In this document: positions 1 to 8,634 of the stretch, one piece after another | How positions within the stretch are numbered: the stretch's first letter is position 1 | How the letters are laid out: each line of letters starts with the position of its first letter | Notes under the pieces: generated by a model | Told to the model about the DNA's origin: nothing | The model's database searches: none | What the model saw: only the letters and a program-made list of their open reading frames with translations | Origin: Cryobacterium psychrophilum | GTDB lineage: Bacteria; Actinomycetota; Actinomycetes; Actinomycetales; Microbacteriaceae | Reading direction: 5' to 3' | NCBI RefSeq assembly: GCF_004365915.1 | Contig: NZ_SODI01000001.1 | Location: forward strand, 3,100,001 to 3,164,000 | Length of the DNA: 64,000 nt | Position numbers and translations under genes: made by a program

Positions 1-818
1 AGGTGCAGTCGACGCGAGGCGCCGGTGGGCTGCCGGGTGAGCCAGCCCTCCAGCGTGCGCGTCATCACCTTGACCTGGTTGTTCGTGGTGGCGAGCGCCC
101 TGGTGTGCTCGTCAAAGACGAAGTCTTCCTCGTAGACGATCACGTCGACGTCGGGCACCTGGGCGAGTTCGCGCAGTTCGATGGGCGTGAATTTCACCTG
201 GGACGGTCCTCGTCGCCCGAAGATGTGCACGTCGGTCACGGGCGAGCTGTCGAGGCCGGCGTGCACGTTGTCGGGAATGTCAGTGCTGAGCAGGTCCTTC
301 GGGTGTTTGGCGAGCATGCGGGCCACGTCGAGCGCCACATTGCCGTTGCCGATCACGGCAATGTCGGTGGCGTCGAGCGGCCAGCTGCGGGCCACGTCGG
401 GGTGTCCGTCGTACCAGGACACGAAGTCCGCGGCGCCGTAGGAGCCGGGCAGGTCGATGCCGGGCACGGTGAGCGGAGCGTCGGCAATGGCACCGGTGGC
501 GAAGATCACGGCGTGGTACTGCTCGCGCAGGTCCTGCAGCGAGACGTCGACGCCATAGGTGACATTGCCAATGAAGCGGATGCTGCCCGAGTCGAGCATT
601 TCATGCAGCGACGTGACGATTCCCTTGATGCGCGGGTGATCGGGGGCCACGCCGTAGCGGATGAGGCCGTAGGGCGCCGGGAGCTTGTCGAAGAGGTCAA
701 TGGCGACCGAACCACCGGCATCCTGAACGGCCTTGCTGAGGATGTTGCCCGCGTAGATACCGGCGGGTCCGGCGCCGATGATGGCGACGCGAAGGTTGAA
801 AGGGGAGGTGCTGGGCAT
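1..818 (-). CDS. fprA: Ferredoxin/NADP reductase FprA-like, partial (3' end outside window)
   Basis: The reverse strand opens with ATG at 818 and stays open to the window edge, giving the first 272 residues of a protein that is usually about 450 long. The start MPSTSP is followed by an FAD dinucleotide-binding motif (AIIGAGPAGIYAG) and then YGLIRYGVAPDH, a hallmark of the FprA/adrenodoxin-reductase family. A second Rossmann motif for NADPH (VIGNGNVALDVARML) appears near residue 165. Such enzymes pass electrons from NADPH to ferredoxin. As the last visible gene of the sulfur cluster it probably supplies reduced ferredoxin to the sulfite reductase at 6729-8435; that link is inferred from position. 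A GAAAGG ribosome site lies 5 nt before the start. The long plus-strand frame over this region is only its shadow. Confidence 0.9.
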   Translation of the reverse strand, partial: MPSTSPFNLRVAIIGAGPAGIYAGNILSKAVQDAGGSVAIDLFDKLPAPYGLIRYGVAPDHPRIKGIVTSLHEMLDSGSIRFIGNVTYGVDVSLQDLREQYHAVIFATGAIADAPLTVPGIDLPGSYGAADFVSWYDGHPDVARSWPLDATDIAVIGNGNVALDVARMLAKHPKDLLSTDIPDNVHAGLDSSPVTDVHIFGRRGPSQVKFTPIELRELAQVPDVDVIVYEEDFVFDEHTRALATTNNQVKVMTRTLEGWLTRQPTGASRRLH

Positions 819-868
819 GATGGCCTTTCGGGGAAGCAGGAGGAGAGAGGGGGCGGCTCGCGCTGACG

Positions 869-1798
869 TCAGCGCCTCCCGGCGGGAACGAGGCCACGCC
901 GGCGCAGGAGCCGACGTTCCAGCGGCGCAAAGAGCACGAGTTCCACGAGGATACCCACGAAGAGGATCACGACGATGGTCGCGAGAACGCCGGGCAGGTC
1001 GGCCAGTTCGCGGCTCTGGTCGAGCATGGAGCCCAGCCCGAAGCCGATGGTGCCGCCCATGGCGATGATTTCCGCGGCCATGAGTGAGCGCCAGGCGAAG
1101 GCCCAGCCCTGCTTGAGACCGGAGAAATACCCGGGCAGGGCCGCGGGAAGAATCACGAGCGTGGCCAGTTGCACGCGGCTCGCGCCGAGCACCGTGCCCA
1201 CACGGCGCAGCTGCGGCGGAACATGATCGATTCCGGAAACGAGGCCGTTGGCAATCGACGGCACGGCTCCCATGAGCACGACGAAGTACACGGTGGCGTC
1301 GGTGAGGCCGAACCAGATGATCGCGGCGGGAACCCAGGCAACGGAGGGCAACACCTGCAGCCCCGACAGCAGTGGGCCGAGGGCGTGCCGCACCGGGCGG
1401 CATTCGGCCAGCAGCAGCCCGATCGGGGTGCCGATGGCGACGGCGATGAGGAACCCGATGCCGCCGCGTTCGAGGCTCGTCAGTACGGCGAGCTGCAGCC
1501 GCCCGTCGGCCCAGAACGCGCTGATGGAGCTGAGTACGTCCAGGGGCCCGGGGATGAGATCGGGCCGCGGGCGGGCAACCAGAATAGAGATCTGCCAGGC
1601 CACGATGAGGCCGAGGATGAGCAGAACGGGCGGCAGGACGCCGTCAATGGCCTGCCTGGTCCGGCCACGGGGTGCGGCGGGCACGGTTTGCAGCGCGTCA
1701 AGCCCGGAGGAGAGGCGGCGCTCGTCGGCGTCGGCGACGGCGTCGACATCGACCCGGTCCGTGAGGATGGCGGGCGGCGCCTCGCTTCTAAGCGGCAT
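869..1798 (-). CDS. ABC transporter permease, SsuC/TauC-like
   Basis: A 309-residue inner-membrane permease of the binding-protein-dependent type. After a polar N-terminus of about 55 residues come roughly six hydrophobic segments, starting at PPVLLILGLIVAWQIS. The cytoplasmic loop GLKQGWAFAWRSLMAAEII matches the EAA coupling motif of the nitrate/sulfonate/taurine permeases. I place the start at ATG 1798, overlapping the ATPase stop by 11 bases, because the longer frame upstream only re-reads the ATPase gene. It should form the channel for the ATPase at 1788-2534 and the lipoprotein at 3945-5000. Substrate is inferred from the sulfur context: sulfonate or sulfate ester is most likely, but taurine or another anion is possible. 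Confidence 0.88.
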   Translation of the reverse strand: MPLRSEAPPAILTDRVDVDAVADADERRLSSGLDALQTVPAAPRGRTRQAIDGVLPPVLLILGLIVAWQISILVARPRPDLIPGPLDVLSSISAFWADGRLQLAVLTSLERGGIGFLIAVAIGTPIGLLLAECRPVRHALGPLLSGLQVLPSVAWVPAAIIWFGLTDATVYFVVLMGAVPSIANGLVSGIDHVPPQLRRVGTVLGASRVQLATLVILPAALPGYFSGLKQGWAFAWRSLMAAEIIAMGGTIGFGLGSMLDQSRELADLPGVLATIVVILFVGILVELVLFAPLERRLLRRRGLVPAGRR

Positions 1799-2534
1799 TG
1801 CGTCGAATCTCCTGTCGCAGTTGCGTGGTGATTTCGTCCCCGAGGCGGGCAACGTCGGTGGACTCGATGCGGCGGTCGGCGCGGTCATCGATGTGCCACT
1901 CGTTCACGATGCGTCCGGGGCGGCTCGACATGAGCAGCACCCGCTGTCCGAGCCGGGCCGCCTCGCGCACGTTGTGCGTGACGAACACTATCGTGCGGCC
2001 GGTCTCCCGCCACACGCGTTCGAGCTCGTCATGCAGCAGGTCACGGGTGATCGCGTCGAGGGCGGCGAAGGGTTCGTCCATGAGCAGTACCTTTCGGTCC
2101 TGGGCGAGCGACCTCGCGAGGGCCACACGCTGGCGCATGCCCCCGGAGAGTTCGTGCGGGCGTTTGTGGGCGGCATCGGCGAGATTCACCAGGTCGAGCA
2201 GTTCGAGCGCGTCGCCGCGTCGACGCTGCCGGGGAACGCCGCGCAGCTTGAGCGCGAGCTCCACGTTGTGCGAGGCCGTGAGCCACGGAAAAAGGGCGGA
2301 TTCTTGAAACATGACGGCCGCGTTTCCGCTGTCGACCGTCACCGTTCCGGTCGTGGGGCGTTCCAGCCCCGCGATGATGTCCAGCAGCGTTGATTTGCCG
2401 CACCCGGATGCCCCGAGCAGGCACACAAATTGGCCCGCCTCGATCGTGAGGTTGATGTCATCAAGCACGAGGGGGGCCGTCGGGCCGAACCGTTTGCCGA
2501 GCGATTCGATGCGGATGGCGGCGGGCGCATTCAT
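1788..2534 (-). CDS. ABC transporter ATP-binding protein, SsuB/TauB-like
   Basis: A 248-residue ABC ATPase. It shows Walker A (LLGASGCGKST), the Q-loop, the signature LSGGMRQRVALARSL, Walker B (VLLMDEPFAALD) and the switch histidine (FVTHNVREAARL). The EAARL ending of that motif is typical of nitrate/sulfonate/taurine importers. The start ATG at 2534 overlaps the stop of cysN (ATGA, 2531-2534), so the two are translationally coupled. It energises uptake by the permease downstream. The coupling to ATP sulfurylase suggests that the substrate enters sulfur assimilation. Confidence 0.92.
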   Translation of the reverse strand: MNAPAAIRIESLGKRFGPTAPLVLDDINLTIEAGQFVCLLGASGCGKSTLLDIIAGLERPTTGTVTVDSGNAAVMFQESALFPWLTASHNVELALKLRGVPRQRRRGDALELLDLVNLADAAHKRPHELSGGMRQRVALARSLAQDRKVLLMDEPFAALDAITRDLLHDELERVWRETGRTIVFVTHNVREAARLGQRVLLMSSRPGRIVNEWHIDDRADRRIESTDVARLGDEITTQLRQEIRRNAA

Positions 2535-3853
2535 CGGGCAGCCGTCACGATTCCGGCAGCGAGGGTCGCGCCATCCTGGGGGTGGATCACGAGGAATGCC
2601 CCGGAGCGACGGTTGACGGCATAGTCCTCAATCGGAAGCTCGCTCGCCAGCCGCAGGACCGCACGACCGATGTCGTTGATGTCGAGGCCCTGTTGGGCGT
2701 CGTCGTCGACCGGTTCGAGGGTGAGGGTGTCGAGGTCGAGCCGCCCGGTGATCTCGGGGATCATCGCCTGCACGAGCGCGGTCCCGAATTTCACCAGCAC
2801 GCGGGCTCCGGGGCGCAGTGCTCTCTGGTCGAGCCAGAACAGGTCGGCGGTGAGATCGCGGGTGAGCGCGGGGAGCGTGTCGGCCGCGGCAATGACGGCG
2901 CCGCGGGCAATGTCGAGGTTGTCGCGCAGCCGCAGGGCCACCGATTGCGGGGCGAAGGCCACGTCGAGCTCCGTGCCGGCGTCGTCGATGCCCGTGACGA
3001 TGCTTGTGCCGCCGCCGGGAACAATGGTGACCGACTCGCCCACTCGAATCGTGCCGGAGGCTATCTGGCCGGCGTAGGCGCGGTAGTCGCGGAAAGAGGC
3101 ATCGACGCCGGGGGCGACGGCGCCCTGAGGGCGCAACACGAGCTGTACCGGAAGACGGAAGTCCTCGACCTCGCTCTCCACCTCGGCGGCGGCCGGCAGG
3201 GTCTCGAGCAGCTCCAGCAGGCTCGATCCGGCGTACCAGGGGGTGCGCGCCGAACGATCCACCACGTTGTCGCCCTCGAGGGCGGACACCGGGATGATGT
3301 GCACGGCCCCGACGCCGAGTTCGCTCGCGACGGCGAGCACGGAGCGTTCCACCTCGCGGTACGCGGCCTCGTCGTAGTCGAGCAGGTCGATCTTGTTCAC
3401 GGCCACGATCACGTGCGGCACCCGCAGCAGTGCCACAACCGACAGGTGCCGGCGGGTCTGCTCGAGCACGCCCTTGCGCGCGTCGATGAGCATGATCACG
3501 GCATCCGCGGTGGTGGCACCGGTGACCATGTTGCGCGTGTACTGCACGTGACCGGGGCAGTCGGCGAGGATGAACGAGCGCTCTCCGGTGGCGAAGTAGC
3601 GGTATGCCACGTCAATGGTGATGCCCTGCTCGCGCTCGGCGCGCAGGCCGTCGGTGAGCAGGGCGAAATCGATTCCGCCGGCCGCCCCGCCGAAACCCCG
3701 CTCCGTGGAGGTTCGGGTGACGGCGTCGAGCTGATCGGCGAGGATCGCCTTCGAGTCGTGCAGCAAGCGTCCGACGAGCGTGGACTTGCCGTCGTCCACG
3801 GAGCCGGCGGTGGCGAAGCGGAACAGCGTCGCGTCGTGTGTCTGGGTGGTCAT
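2531..3853 (-). CDS. cysN: Sulfate adenylyltransferase subunit 1 (GTPase)
   Basis: A 440-residue translational-type GTPase, the regulatory subunit of ATP sulfurylase, which drives ATP + sulfate to APS + PPi by GTP hydrolysis. G1 is GSVDDGKSTLVGRLL, followed by the switch region EREQGITIDVAYRYF, G3 DCPGH and G4 AVNKIDLLDYDE; EF-Tu-like beta-barrel domains follow. There is no fused APS kinase (CysC) domain, which agrees with a direct APS reductase (CysH) in the same cluster. The partner CysD is encoded at 5000-5965 but is separated from cysN by the ABC binding-protein gene, an unusual order. The start ATG at 3853 lies 91 bp after that gene. Confidence 0.95.
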   Translation of the reverse strand: MTTQTHDATLFRFATAGSVDDGKSTLVGRLLHDSKAILADQLDAVTRTSTERGFGGAAGGIDFALLTDGLRAEREQGITIDVAYRYFATGERSFILADCPGHVQYTRNMVTGATTADAVIMLIDARKGVLEQTRRHLSVVALLRVPHVIVAVNKIDLLDYDEAAYREVERSVLAVASELGVGAVHIIPVSALEGDNVVDRSARTPWYAGSSLLELLETLPAAAEVESEVEDFRLPVQLVLRPQGAVAPGVDASFRDYRAYAGQIASGTIRVGESVTIVPGGGTSIVTGIDDAGTELDVAFAPQSVALRLRDNLDIARGAVIAAADTLPALTRDLTADLFWLDQRALRPGARVLVKFGTALVQAMIPEITGRLDLDTLTLEPVDDDAQQGLDINDIGRAVLRLASELPIEDYAVNRRSGAFLVIHPQDGATLAAGIVTAAR

Positions 3854-3865
3854 GCTAAACCTCGA

Positions 3866-3933
3866 GCCTGTCGTGGATGTGGGCCTGTCGTGGAATCGAA
3901 CTGCGTGGATGCGACCCGGTCTGGCCCGGGTCG
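3866..3933 (-). other. Intra-operon spacer with 12-bp direct repeat and 8-bp hairpin
   Basis: The only sizeable gap inside the transporter/cysDN run. In transcript order it holds a perfect 8-bp hairpin (CGACCCGG, 6-nt loop, CCGGGTCG; 3912-3933), then two copies of GCCTGTCGTGGA (3866-3877 and 3883-3894) just before cysN. There is no U-run after the hairpin on the transcribed strand, so a complete intrinsic terminator is unlikely. mRNA stabilisation or partial attenuation is possible. Confidence 0.5.
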
Positions 3934-3944
3934 GCGCGTCATGG

Positions 3945-5000
3945 TCATTCGCGGCCGAGCCCCTCGGCCGGGACGGGGGCGCCGCCCGCCTCGGCGAGCA
4001 CGGCGTTGAGCAGGCTCAGGTCAAAGAGTCCGTCCAGGTCGCCGTTCTTCCCGATCCCGGCGGCGCGGGCGGCCCGGAGCGACACGGGGAACGTGGCTGC
4101 CAGCGGGTCGATGGTGAAGCGCATGTGTTCGAGAGCGCGGTTGATCACGGGGTCGGGCAGGGCCGTGCCGGTGTCGGCGAGCAGTTCCGCGTTGATGGCG
4201 GCGGTGGCCTCCGTGGGGTTGGCGTTCAACCACGCCACGGATGCCGTGTGTCCGGTGAGCAGGGCGGTGACGGTGTCGGGGTGGTCGCGCAAAAAGTCTT
4301 TGCGCACGAGCAGCACGGTGGTGGGGAAGTCTCCCTGATCCCAGAGGCTCGCCTCGTCAACGAGCACGTGGGCTCCCGCTTCGAGGACGAGACGGGATGC
4401 CCACGGCTCCGGCAGCCAGGCGCCGTCGATCGTGCCGGCCTGGAAGAGGGACAGGGTCACCGAATTATCGGTGGGTGACACACTCACATCACCGCCGCCG
4501 GTGATGCTGGTCTTGTAGCCTTCGCCCGTCAGCCAGGAGCGCAGCGCCACGTCCTGCGTGTTTCCGAGCTGGGGGGTGGCGAGCGTGGTGCCGGCGAGGT
4601 CGGCGGCAGACCGGATGCCGTCGCGCACGACGAGGGCGGCGCCGCCCGTGGTTGCGCCGGCCACGATCGTCGCCGACGCGCCCCGGCTCTGAATGAACGT
4701 GTTCACGGCGGGGTTCGGGCCGATGTAGGCGGCGTCGATCGCGCCGGCGCTGAGCGCCTCGACCGCCGCGGGTCCGGCGCTGAAAATCTGGGTGGAGAGC
4801 GTCGTGTCGCCGAGCGCCTCGGTGAAGAAGCCCTTCTGCACGCCCACCAGTGCTGGCGCGTGGGTGACGTTGTCGAAGTAGCCGAGGCGTAGTTCCGTGG
4901 CCGGTCCCGGTTCGGGGATCGCGGTGGCAGCGCATCCGCTCAGCAGGAGGGCGCTCGCCGCGAGCACGAGGCTGGCGCGCAGGGTGGTCTTCAGCGTCAC
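3945..5000 (-). CDS. ABC transporter substrate-binding lipoprotein, SsuA/NrtA-like
   Basis: A 351-residue binding protein. The N-terminus is a lipoprotein signal: basic residues, a hydrophobic core, then a lipobox LLLSGC with the acylated cysteine at residue 23. The mature part resembles the sulfonate/nitrate/taurine binding family (ELRLGYFDNVTHAPALVGVQKGFF, then IGPNPAVN and a DGAWLPEPWASRL segment). The start is GTG at 5000 and shares a base with the cysD stop (TAGTG), indicating coupling. It should deliver substrate to the permease and ATPase at 869-2534. Its place between cysD and cysN ties transport to sulfate activation. Confidence 0.9.
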   Translation of the reverse strand: MTLKTTLRASLVLAASALLLSGCAATAIPEPGPATELRLGYFDNVTHAPALVGVQKGFFTEALGDTTLSTQIFSAGPAAVEALSAGAIDAAYIGPNPAVNTFIQSRGASATIVAGATTGGAALVVRDGIRSAADLAGTTLATPQLGNTQDVALRSWLTGEGYKTSITGGGDVSVSPTDNSVTLSLFQAGTIDGAWLPEPWASRLVLEAGAHVLVDEASLWDQGDFPTTVLLVRKDFLRDHPDTVTALLTGHTASVAWLNANPTEATAAINAELLADTGTALPDPVINRALEHMRFTIDPLAATFPVSLRAARAAGIGKNGDLDGLFDLSLLNAVLAEAGGAPVPAEGLGRE

Positions 5001-5965
5001 TAGAAGTACCCCTCCTTTTTTCGGTCCTCCATGGCGGCTTCGGAGATGCGGTCGTCGGCGCGGGTGGCGCCGCGTTCCGTGATGGTGCTCACGGCGACCT
5101 CCCGCACCACGTCGTTCACGTGGGTGGCGTCGGAGTCAACGGCCCCGGTGCAGCTCATGTCGCCGACGGTGCGGTAGCGCACCGTGCGCCGTTCCACGGT
5201 TTCGGTGGGGCGGGGTTCGCTCACGGGACCGACCGCGCGCCACATGCCGTCGCGACGGTAGACGTCACGCTCGTGGGCGTAGTACAGCGGCGGCAGCGCG
5301 ATGTTCTCCCGTTCGATGTAGCGCCAGACGTTGAGCTCGGTCCAGTTGCTGATCGGAAACGCGCGAACGTGCTGGCCCACCGTGTGGCGGCCGTTGTAGA
5401 GGTTCCACAGCTCGGGGCGCTGGTTGCGCGGGTCCCACTGGCCGAACTCGTCGCGCAGCGACAGGATGCGTTCCTTCGCCCTGGCCTTGTCCTCGTCCCG
5501 GCGGGCGCCGCCGAAGACGGCGTCGTGGCGACCGGCCGCGATGGCGTCGAGCAGCGGGAGGGTCTGCAGCGGGTTGCGGGTGCCGTCGGCGCGCTCGGCC
5601 AGGCGGCCATCCGCTATGTAGTCTTCGACGCGCGCCACCTCGAGGCGCACGCCGAGGCGTTCCACGGTGGCGTCACGGAAGGCGAGGACCTCCGGAAAGT
5701 TGTGCCCGGTGTCCACGTGCAGCAGAGAGAACGGCACCTTGCCCGGCCAGAAGGCTTTCGCGGCGAGGTGCAACACCACGACGGAGTCCTTGCCGCCGGA
5801 GAACAACAGCACGGGGCGTTCGAACTCGGCGACGACCTCACGGATGATGTGGATCGCCTCGCTCTCAAGCACGTCGAGTTCGGAGAGGCGGTGAGCGGAT
5901 GCGGCGGGGATCGTTTCGGGAGTGACCGTGCGTGGCGTCTCGGTGACGGTGGCTGAAATGCTCAT
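5000..5965 (-). CDS. cysD: Sulfate adenylyltransferase subunit 2
   Basis: The catalytic subunit of ATP sulfurylase, 321 residues. It carries the PP-loop FSGGKDSVVVLHLA near residue 50, followed by VPFSLLHVDTGHNFPEV, and ends with a conserved basic tail RKKEGYF. I choose ATG 5965, which overlaps the cysH stop as ATGA (5962-5965); an in-frame ATG at 5980 also exists but lies inside cysH. CysD needs CysN, encoded at 2531-3853. The product APS goes directly to the APS reductase encoded just upstream. Confidence 0.95.
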   Translation of the reverse strand: MSISATVTETPRTVTPETIPAASAHRLSELDVLESEAIHIIREVVAEFERPVLLFSGGKDSVVVLHLAAKAFWPGKVPFSLLHVDTGHNFPEVLAFRDATVERLGVRLEVARVEDYIADGRLAERADGTRNPLQTLPLLDAIAAGRHDAVFGGARRDEDKARAKERILSLRDEFGQWDPRNQRPELWNLYNGRHTVGQHVRAFPISNWTELNVWRYIERENIALPPLYYAHERDVYRRDGMWRAVGPVSEPRPTETVERRTVRYRTVGDMSCTGAVDSDATHVNDVVREVAVSTITERGATRADDRISEAAMEDRKKEGYF

Positions 5966-6732
5966 AGGTGGAGTCCGCATTCTGTCTTCTCGAGGGTGGC
6001 CCAGCGTCCGGAGCGGGGGTCGGCGCCGGCGGCGACGGGTTGGGTGCAGGGCGCGCAGCCGATGGACGGGTACCCTTGGGACAGGAGCGGGTTCACCGGC
6101 ACCGTGTGCTCTGCGGCGTAACCGAGGAGTTCGTCGTAGGTCCACGCGGCGACGGGGTTCACCTTCACGAGGCCGTTGCGTTCGTCCCAGGTGATCAGTG
6201 GCGTGTTGGCGCGGGTGGGTGCCTCATTGCGGCGTACGCCGGTGAACCAGAGTTCGTAGTCGGCGAGCGTGCGCTGCAGGGGTTCGACCTTGCGCAGGGC
6301 GCAGCATTGGTTCGGGTTCCGAGCGAAGAGCTCTGCGCCGTGTTCGGCGTTCTGCTCGGGGACGGTGGTGAGCGGTAGCACATCGACGATTGTCACGTCG
6401 AGGGCCTCCTCGACCGCATCACGCGTGGCGTAGGTTTCACCGAAGTGGTACCCGGTGTCGAGGAACAGAACGTCAACGCCGGGGACCTGCACCGACACGA
6501 GCGCAGGGAGCACGGCGTCGGCCATGGAGCACGCCACGGCGACGGAATCGGCGCCGAAGTTGCGGGCGACCCAGGCGATCACCGCGGTGGCGCTCGCTTC
6601 GGTGCCGTCGGTTCGCCAGAGCTCCGCGGAGCCCTGTTCGGCGAGCGCCTTCAACTGCTCGATCGATCGACGTTCGGGCAGCACACGCGTGGGCGTCGGC
6701 GTGGATGTGTTGAGGTTCACGGCGGGGCTCAC
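5962..6732 (-). CDS. cysH: Assimilatory adenylyl-sulfate (APS) reductase
   Basis: A 256-residue PAPS/APS reductase-family enzyme. The catalytic C-terminal signature ECGLHL has its cysteine at 252. The paired cysteines CC (143-144) and CAPC (226-229) are the four ligands of a [4Fe-4S] cluster; by family knowledge this marks APS rather than PAPS as substrate. That fits the absence of an APS kinase nearby. The start is GTG 6732, overlapping the sulfite reductase stop (GTGA). A much longer frame upstream merely re-reads sulfite reductase. The sulfite produced is the substrate of the gene upstream. Confidence 0.95.
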   Translation of the reverse strand: MSPAVNLNTSTPTPTRVLPERRSIEQLKALAEQGSAELWRTDGTEASATAVIAWVARNFGADSVAVACSMADAVLPALVSVQVPGVDVLFLDTGYHFGETYATRDAVEEALDVTIVDVLPLTTVPEQNAEHGAELFARNPNQCCALRKVEPLQRTLADYELWFTGVRRNEAPTRANTPLITWDERNGLVKVNPVAAWTYDELLGYAAEHTVPVNPLLSQGYPSIGCAPCTQPVAAGADPRSGRWATLEKTECGLHL

Positions 6733-8435
6733 TTCAGCGCCTCCTCGTCGGCACGGTGTGACCATTCGGCGAAGGTTTCGTCGCTGCTGCGGTCGGCGAG
6801 GAAGCGAAGCACGATGCGCTCGACGTAATCGGCGAGGTCGTCGGCCGTCACCTTGAGGCCCCGCACGGTGCGGCCGAGGCCGGCTTCGTCGCGGTTCGGC
6901 GAGGAGAGGCCTCCGCCGAGGTGCACCTGGAACCCGGGGGTCTGGCCGCCGTTGCCATCGGGCAGCAGCTGCCCCTTGAGGCCGATGTCCGCGGTCTGGA
7001 TGCGGGCGCAGGAGTTCGGGCATCCGTTGACGTGCAGGCTGATCGGCTGCGGCACGTCGATGCCGGCGAGCCGCGTCTCGAGCGAGGCGATGGCATCCGT
7101 TGCCGTCTGCTTCGTTTCCACGATCGCGAGCTTGCAGAATTCTATGCCAGTGCAGGCAATCGTCGACCGGCGGAAAAGGCTGGGCCGGGCGGCGAGGCCG
7201 AGCTCGTCGAGGGCCGTGATGAGCGGTTCCACGTGCTCTTCGGCAATGTCCAGCAGCACGAGTTTCTGGTGCGGTGTCGTGCGCAGGCGCAAGGAGCCGT
7301 GTTCTTCGAGCAGGTCGGCGAGGCCGGTGAGCAGCGGGCCGGCGACACGGCCGACGAGGGGCGCGACACCGATGTAGAACCGGCCGTCCTTCTGCTTGTG
7401 CACCCCGATGTGGTCGCCCTGGGCGGTGGGGCGAGGGGCGGCGGGACCATCGGGCAGGGCATGGCCAAGGTAGTCGTCTTCGAGCACGCGACGGAACTTC
7501 TCGGTGCCCCATTCGTTCAGCAGGAACTTGAGGCGGGCCTTGCCGCGCAGGCGGCGGTAGCCGTAGTCGCGGAAGATGGAGACGACGCCGCGCCACACCT
7601 CGGTGACCTGCCCGGGTGCCACGAAGGCGCCGAGGCGTTCGGCGAGGCGCGGTGTGGTCGAGAGGGCGCCGCCGACCCAGAGGTCGTAGCCCACGCCGAG
7701 CTGAGGGTGGGTCACGGCGACGAGGCCGATGTCGTTGATCTCATGCACCACGTCCTGGCTGGGGTGGCCCGTGATCGCGGTCTTGAACTTGCGCGGCAGG
7801 TTCGCGAACTCGTCGGTTCCGAGGAACTTGCGGGCCAGCTCGGCGATGGTGTCGGTCGGGTCGATGAGCTCGTCGGCGGCGATTCCGGCCACGGGGGAGC
7901 CGAGGAAGACGCGCGGCACGTCGCCGCAGGCCTGGGTCGTCTCAAGGCCCACGGCTTCGAGGCGGCGCCAGATTTCGGGCATGTCCTCGATGCGGATCCA
8001 GTGGAACTGCACGTTCTGGCGATCGGTGAGGTCGGCGGTGTCGCGCGCGAAGTCGCGGGAGATGTTGCCGATCACACGCAGCTGTTCGGTGGTGAGCTGG
8101 CCGCCGTCGATGCGGACCCGCAGCATGAAGTATCGGTCTTCGAGTTCGTGCGGCTCGAGCGTCGCCGTCTTACCGCCGTCGATACCGGGCTTGCGCTGCG
8201 TGTAGAGGCCCCACCAGCGGAACCGGCCGTGCAGGTCGGTGCCGTCGATGGAATCGAAGCCCTCTTTCGAGTAGATGCGCTCGATGCGTTCCCGCACGGC
8301 GATGCCGTTGTCGACCTGCTTCCACTCTTCGTTGCCGTTCAGTGGTGCGGTCCCGTCGACCTTCCACTGGCCGTTCGGGCGCGTTGCCGCACGCGGTACG
8401 CGTGCTCTGTCGGTCTCGGTCACGGTCTGCGACAC
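6729..8435 (-). CDS. sir: Ferredoxin-type nitrite/sulfite reductase
   Basis: A 568-residue siroheme [4Fe-4S] reductase. Two ferredoxin-like half domains are visible, with the cluster/siroheme cysteines in CTGIEFCKLA and NGCPNSCAR near residues 430 and 475. It reduces sulfite to sulfide using six electrons from ferredoxin. The start is GTG 8435 (VSQTVTE), 5 nt after a clear GAGGAG site; upstream in-frame ATGs have no such site. It is the first gene of the overlapping sir-cysH-cysD-ssuA-cysN run. Siroheme probably comes from CobA (18543-19337) and the chelatase (8635-9357). A nitrite reductase reading is possible, but the context favours sulfite. Confidence 0.93.
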   Translation of the reverse strand: MSQTVTETDRARVPRAATRPNGQWKVDGTAPLNGNEEWKQVDNGIAVRERIERIYSKEGFDSIDGTDLHGRFRWWGLYTQRKPGIDGGKTATLEPHELEDRYFMLRVRIDGGQLTTEQLRVIGNISRDFARDTADLTDRQNVQFHWIRIEDMPEIWRRLEAVGLETTQACGDVPRVFLGSPVAGIAADELIDPTDTIAELARKFLGTDEFANLPRKFKTAITGHPSQDVVHEINDIGLVAVTHPQLGVGYDLWVGGALSTTPRLAERLGAFVAPGQVTEVWRGVVSIFRDYGYRRLRGKARLKFLLNEWGTEKFRRVLEDDYLGHALPDGPAAPRPTAQGDHIGVHKQKDGRFYIGVAPLVGRVAGPLLTGLADLLEEHGSLRLRTTPHQKLVLLDIAEEHVEPLITALDELGLAARPSLFRRSTIACTGIEFCKLAIVETKQTATDAIASLETRLAGIDVPQPISLHVNGCPNSCARIQTADIGLKGQLLPDGNGGQTPGFQVHLGGGLSSPNRDEAGLGRTVRGLKVTADDLADYVERIVLRFLADRSSDETFAEWSHRADEEALK

Positions 8436-8634
8436 GGTGGCTCCTCTCGATGGGTGCCCCGGTGTGCAGAATCTGTGCCGGGGCGCCCGTTGGCGGTAGA
8501 AGAAAACTACCGAGGAGCCAGCGGTTGCGCTGCGCGGCCGGTCACGCCCGGTCATGCGAGGTCGTGCGGCGTCACACTCCGGCACGGGTCGTCGGTCTGG
8601 CGTACGCTCGCGTCACGAGATCAGCCCGAGAAAC
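8436..8634 (-). promoter_or_regulatory. Leader and promoter region of the sulfur operon with two inverted repeats
   Basis: The 199-bp gap before sir holds two dyads. Nearest the gene is GCCCCGG (8456-8462) paired with CCGGGGC (8478-8484) around a 15-nt loop. Upstream is CGGTAG-N7-CTACCG at 8494-8512, whose AT-rich centre looks more like a protein-binding operator than a hairpin. The sulfur-source repressors of corynebacteria bind short dyads in such places, but I cannot match this one to a named regulator. No SAM riboswitch core was recognised. Confidence 0.5.

Noticed and set aside
3..866. Long plus-strand frame over the start of the window
   Set aside because: It is the complement of the fprA gene. 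The minus strand has clear FAD and NADPH motifs, the plus frame only low-complexity Gly/Val/Arg-rich sequence.
6733..7596. Upstream extension of cysH
   Set aside because: The extra residues are Arg/Pro-rich re-readings of the sulfite reductase gene; GTG 6732 with the GTGA overlap fits the family.
8436..8634. SAM riboswitch or similar metabolite element before sir
   Set aside because: I looked for a SAM-I/SAM-II type core and found only simple dyads.
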